Assembly (NCBI RefSeq): GCF_028372415.1
Contig: NC_092875.1
Location: 147,220,856-147,284,855, forward strand
Source: Notamacropus eugenii
Taxonomy: Eukaryota > Chordata > Mammalia > Diprotodontia > Macropodidae
DNA length: 64,000 bases
Reading direction: 5' to 3'
Of the stretch, positions 60,649 through 64,000 are shown one piece after another. The translations under genes and the position numbers were made by a program. Position 1 is the stretch's first letter, and each line of letters starts with the position of its first letter. The notes below the pieces were generated by a model, which saw only the letters and a program-made list of their open reading frames with translations, did no database searches and was not told where the DNA came from.

Positions 60649-61077
60649 CTTCCTTCACTCCGCATGCTTCCAGATATGCTGTTCTTATCATTTGAATTTC
60701 CTGTCTTGCATCTTCTTTCTATCTGCTCCACAGACTGTTTAGAACTAGAATCTGCAGGAGATGCATGCTCTCCCACATCATTTTCTCTTGCTTTCTGAAT
60801 GGAGGATCCATCTGCTCCCATGTCTCTCACAGATGTCTCTGGGGATGTTTTGATTTCCGTCAAAGTCTCTTGCCCTAAGTAATCATGGTTAGCAATTGCT
60901 ACTGCAGATGTTCCATGATTTGCTGTAGCTCCTGTACTGGTTCCCATGGATTTGGAAATTACTTTCAGTTTATGTGAACTTGATTTATAGTGCTTCTTTT
61001 TATGTTTAACTTTAGAATTATGTTTTAAGAAAAATTCACAGGATTCTTGCAACACTCTTCTACTCTCACTGATGGGA
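60649..61077 (-). CDS. FZD6: FZD6 penultimate coding exon (Frizzled-6 cytoplasmic tail)
   Basis: 429 nt. The first T completes an Asp codon begun in the upstream exon. It is followed by [20 protein letters not shown], the basic cluster [46 protein letters not shown] and a more variable Ser/Glu-rich stretch ending MRSEG plus the first two bases of an Arg codon. The first 75 or so residues are close to identical to human FZD6; the later part is diverged. The acceptor is TTTTTAG (plus 61078-61084) and the donor GTAAGATT (plus 60641-60648), followed by a T-rich run. The Dishevelled-binding KTxxxW motif of Frizzleds falls in the upstream exon, outside the window. The tail coded here and in the last exon is about 198 residues, close to human. 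Confidence 0.98.
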
Positions 61078-61084
61078 CTAAAAA

Positions 61085-61600
61085 AAAAAACCCAGGAGAA
61101 ATATTAATTTGGTAAATAAACACTAAACACTATTATAAAAGTAAAAAATATAGCATATATCTTTTATAAAGAAATGCTATGCATTCAAAGTCAAAATGCC
61201 TAAAGTATCCAGGCAATAGTACAAATAATCCACAAAATCCAAGATTGCAAATATAGTTGGTACATTCTGAGTGAGTACGTTAAAGATTAACAAAGCAAAA
61301 TCCTAATTATGTGTGAGTTGTTACCTTTGTCTATACTCTGGAGGGCCTAGAAAATTAAGCCGGTGAAGGCAGTAAGACGAGAATGATAAATTGTAAATTG
61401 GCCAAAAAACCCCACAATCTGTTTATCTTTATTAAAAATCAAATAAGCAAACCAACAGCATTTAATCTTCATAATGGGCATTTAGAAAAGTCAAAAAAGA
61501 TTATGGAATGAAAGAGCTATATTAGTGGTCTCTGTTTGCAAAGTTAGGAAAAAGTATAATAAATCAAGATCTCATTAATTTCAATTCCATTAACTTGGAA
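61085..61600. other. FZD6 intron, nothing recognised
   Basis: AT-rich, with no supported repeat. Confidence 0.5.
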
Positions 61601-61604
61601 TTTC

Positions 61605-62070
61605 CAAGAATCACAGAACTGAAAGAGACCTCAGATGTCATTTGTCTAATACGCCACTGAACAATATTATCAACAAGATGGCAACCAACCTCTGCTTTAA
61701 CACCTCTAATTAGTTATGGAGAACTCAGCTTACTCATTTTACTTTTAGATACTTAAAATATTGGAAAGTTTTCCCCTTATGTTGAGTTAAAACTTTTTAC
61801 TCATTACACCTAATTTTATTCTCTGGGGCTAAGACATCTACTATTTTCCCCACATGACAAACCCTCATATACTTGAAATCTCCATGCTAATTTTTACTAG
61901 TTCTTTCATGCCATTTTCATATGGCATGGCTTCTAGTATTCTCCAATCTTGGTTATCCTCCTTTGGTCATATTCCTGCTTGTTAATATATCTTTAAAACT
62001 ATGACACCCAGAACTGAATAGGATACTACCTATTTTAACAGTTTGCTTACAATTCCAAGTAAGCTCCCCT
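61605..62070 (-). mobile_element. L3/CR1 LINE 3' part, antisense
   Basis: AATCACAGAACTGAAAGAGACC, AACCAACCTCTGCTTTAACACC, CAAACCCTCATATACTTGAAATC, CATATGGCATGGCTTCTAG, ACACCCAGAACTGAATAGG, the full reverse-complement order of L3/CR1. Confidence 0.8.
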
Positions 62071-63285
62071 GTTCAAGAAACTTCTCTATTTAGGATTCCT
62101 ACAAATATTGGGCTAAATAAATACTCCCATCTACCATGTAATTTAGGAAAGCTTTGCTATATCTAATAAGATACAAAGGCAAAATTCCAGTTTGAGAGCT
62201 ATCACCTGCTTGCTTCTACCCTGTAAAAGAAATATCTGTAAAGCTTTTGCTTGCCTGACAATATTCCTAACATTATCCTGAAATGCCTTGTGCTACATAA
62301 GATAAAAAGTTTTGTCATGGCCATAGAGGTTTAGGCTGTATGCCAAAGGACCATTTGACAAGCAAGGCACTGACAAATCAAAAAGTGAAAATGCTCTTAA
62401 GAGAACATCCAGAAGTGGAAAATAAGCAATAGCATCTCATCTATCCAATAATTAAAGAACTGGAACATCCAAAACGGAGATCAAGAAGTGAGATCATAGA
62501 TAAGACTTTATAAGAGAGTATAAAATAACTAATGGACAACTCAAACTTGTCTTTGTTCATGGATGAAGAGTCATTCACTATTGAATAATCATACTCAAGG
62601 GCCAAAGGCAGTCATGGATATATATATCCTTGTGGAACAAAAAGTACAAGTAAGTATGTGCATGGAGTCATCTCTGTGCTAAGGGGAACACAGTGTTTAT
62701 TACTGAGTGGATCTTGAAGATGGCTGGGACTGATAATTGTATTTGCCTTGGAAGATCTTGACACTACAGTTGGTAATCATATAGGTGCTATGACCTAGCC
62801 CTAGCCACCTCAAAATAACAAGGGCAAAGTAAAAAGTGGGAAAATCACTTGCCTCATACTTAACACAGCTTAAGATCATATTACTTTTTTTGACTACCCT
62901 ATCACACACTAGACTTATATTCAATTTTCTGGTCACTAATCTTGGTTCTTTTTCACGGGACCTGTTTTCTAGCTGTAACTTCCCCATATTTATACAGTTA
63001 AATTTCTGTTACCAAAGTCTGAAATGGAGATATATGTAAAGTCTAATACTTGGGTTCAGAGGCCAACTTCATATATTTAATACGAGGGAGAGAAGAAACT
63101 GAGTCATCTGAAAAAGACCTGAGGTTTTCAGCAGATAGGAAGCTCAACGTGCTAACAGTGTAACACAACCACCAAAAGAAAGGTAACATGATTCAAAGGC
63201 TACATTAAGAAAACAGTAAATATAGACTTGATGTAAGACAAAATGCTTAAAGTTAGAATTAACAATGCCAGACAATTAGAAAATC
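62071..63285. other. FZD6 intron, nothing recognised
   Basis: No repeat or exon found. In particular I did not find the upstream FZD6 exon with the KTCTEW segment, so it should lie beyond base 64000. Confidence 0.5.
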
Positions 63286-63289
63286 TGAG

Positions 63290-63500
63290 AGAGGCAGCAT
63301 GTTGTCCTTAGGTAAATAGGACCTGGGTTCAAGTCCTGTTTCCAACAAATGTTAACTGTACACTCAACAAATCGCAATTTTTCAGTAACCTACATAACTT
63401 TCAAAGATTATAATTTGTAGAATAGTTGATGACCTATAATGATAGAAGAAGTCTCATTGGGTGCTTCACAATGAAATCACTGGTGGGGATCATAAATGCT
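63290..63500 (+). mobile_element. Marsupial tRNA-type SINE, second subfamily, decayed
   Basis: AGAGGCAGCATGTTGTCC, GACCTGGGTTCAAGTCCTG, then a poorly kept core and tail ending GAAATCACTGGTG. Confidence 0.7.
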
Positions 63501-63529
63501 CACTGATTGGCTGATACAGGATTAAAGAT

Positions 63530-63640
63530 CTCAAGTTAGAAGGTTACCTATTTCAATCCCTTGACATTGTACAGAGGAAGAAACTAAGTCTCAGAAAGTT
63601 TAAGTGAATTGTCCCTATCAAAACAAAATACAGCTCTAAA
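63530..63640 (-). mobile_element. MIR fragment, antisense
   Basis: TCAATCCCTTGACATTGTACAG, AGGAAGAAACTAAGTCTCAG, AAGTGAATTGTCCC. Confidence 0.7.
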
Positions 63641-63649
63641 ATTGAAATG

Positions 63650-63935
63650 GGCTACTTTAGGAGGTAGGGGAGTTCCTCTCATTGGAAATGTACAAGCAAA
63701 GGCTGGAGTGACCATAACTAGGGGTACTGCAGTCAGTTCTAGAAATGACAATGAATGACACTGACAAACTGGATAAGTATCCAGAGATGGGCAGCTGAGA
63801 AAGTGTAGTTGAATATGTGTATAGACACAATGGAAAAAAAGTTGGGTTGAATGGGAAAAGGACAGGAGGCTGGATTGCTTTTGGGAAAATGTATAAAGTC
63901 TCCTCTTGCTGAAACAAAGATTCTCCTGGAAATCA
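63650..63935 (+). mobile_element. L3/CR1 LINE fragments, sense
   Basis: A 3' scrap (GGAGGTAGGGGAGTTCCTC, CAAGCAAAGGCTGGAGTGACC) is followed by an ORF2-end segment (AAACTGGATAAGTATCCAGAG, ATGGGCAGCTGAGAAAG). The order suggests two copies or a rearrangement. Confidence 0.65.
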
Positions 63936-64000
63936 AGCAATATTATAGTTTTCAGAGAATTAAAGATGTGGTTATACAAAAGAAAATGGAGCCAAATATG

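Noticed and set aside
62700-62987. Minus-strand frame as an upstream FZD6 exon
   Set aside because: It shares no segment with Frizzled-6, and the expected transmembrane-7 and KTCTEW sequence is absent.

Overview
The window is mammalian, almost certainly marsupial, nuclear DNA. It holds two partial multi-exon host genes on the minus strand, several intronless retrocopies, and a dense layer of old interspersed repeats. The marsupial call rests on the repeat mix: many L2, L3/CR1 and MIR copies, tRNA-derived SINEs of the marsupial type, L1 with a marsupial-like 3' end, and an RTE LINE with tail-sharing SINEs. I cannot name the species.

Host genes. Exon 1 of CTHRC1 (12600-12761, inside a CpG island) and exon 2 (1308-1529) are present with canonical splice sites; the remaining 3' exons lie left of base 1. 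The last two coding exons of FZD6 (60649-61077 and 51900-52068) and a probable 3' UTR reaching about 49967 are present; its upstream exons lie right of base 64000. Both genes run right to left, FZD6 then CTHRC1, the order and relative orientation known at human 8q22.3. The FZD6 3' end and the CTHRC1 promoter are about 37 kb apart. Both proteins belong to Wnt/planar cell polarity signalling.

Retrocopies. A processed HNRNPM pseudogene fills about 6460-8695 (minus) inside CTHRC1 intron 1. A processed BACE2 pseudogene fills about 27035-28895 (plus), with a 606-bp solo LTR just beyond its 3' end (28907-29512, 6-bp target duplication). A 464-bp processed fragment of an unidentified gene sits at 45691-46154 (minus) inside an L3/CR1 element, with poly(A) signal, A tail and a 7-bp target duplication.

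Repeats. CTHRC1 intron 1 (1530-12599) carries long L2 sequence and SINEs. The intergenic stretch (about 13.1-50 kb) is a layered record of L2, L3, L1, MIR, SINE and DNA-transposon insertions, several with readable target duplications. The FZD6 intron (52069-60648) and the sequence beyond 61077 are similar. I found no tRNA or rRNA gene, no CRISPR array and no intact retrovirus. I saw nothing that amounts to a new biological system; the more interesting points are the retrocopies, the nested insertions and the RTE/SINE tail sharing.
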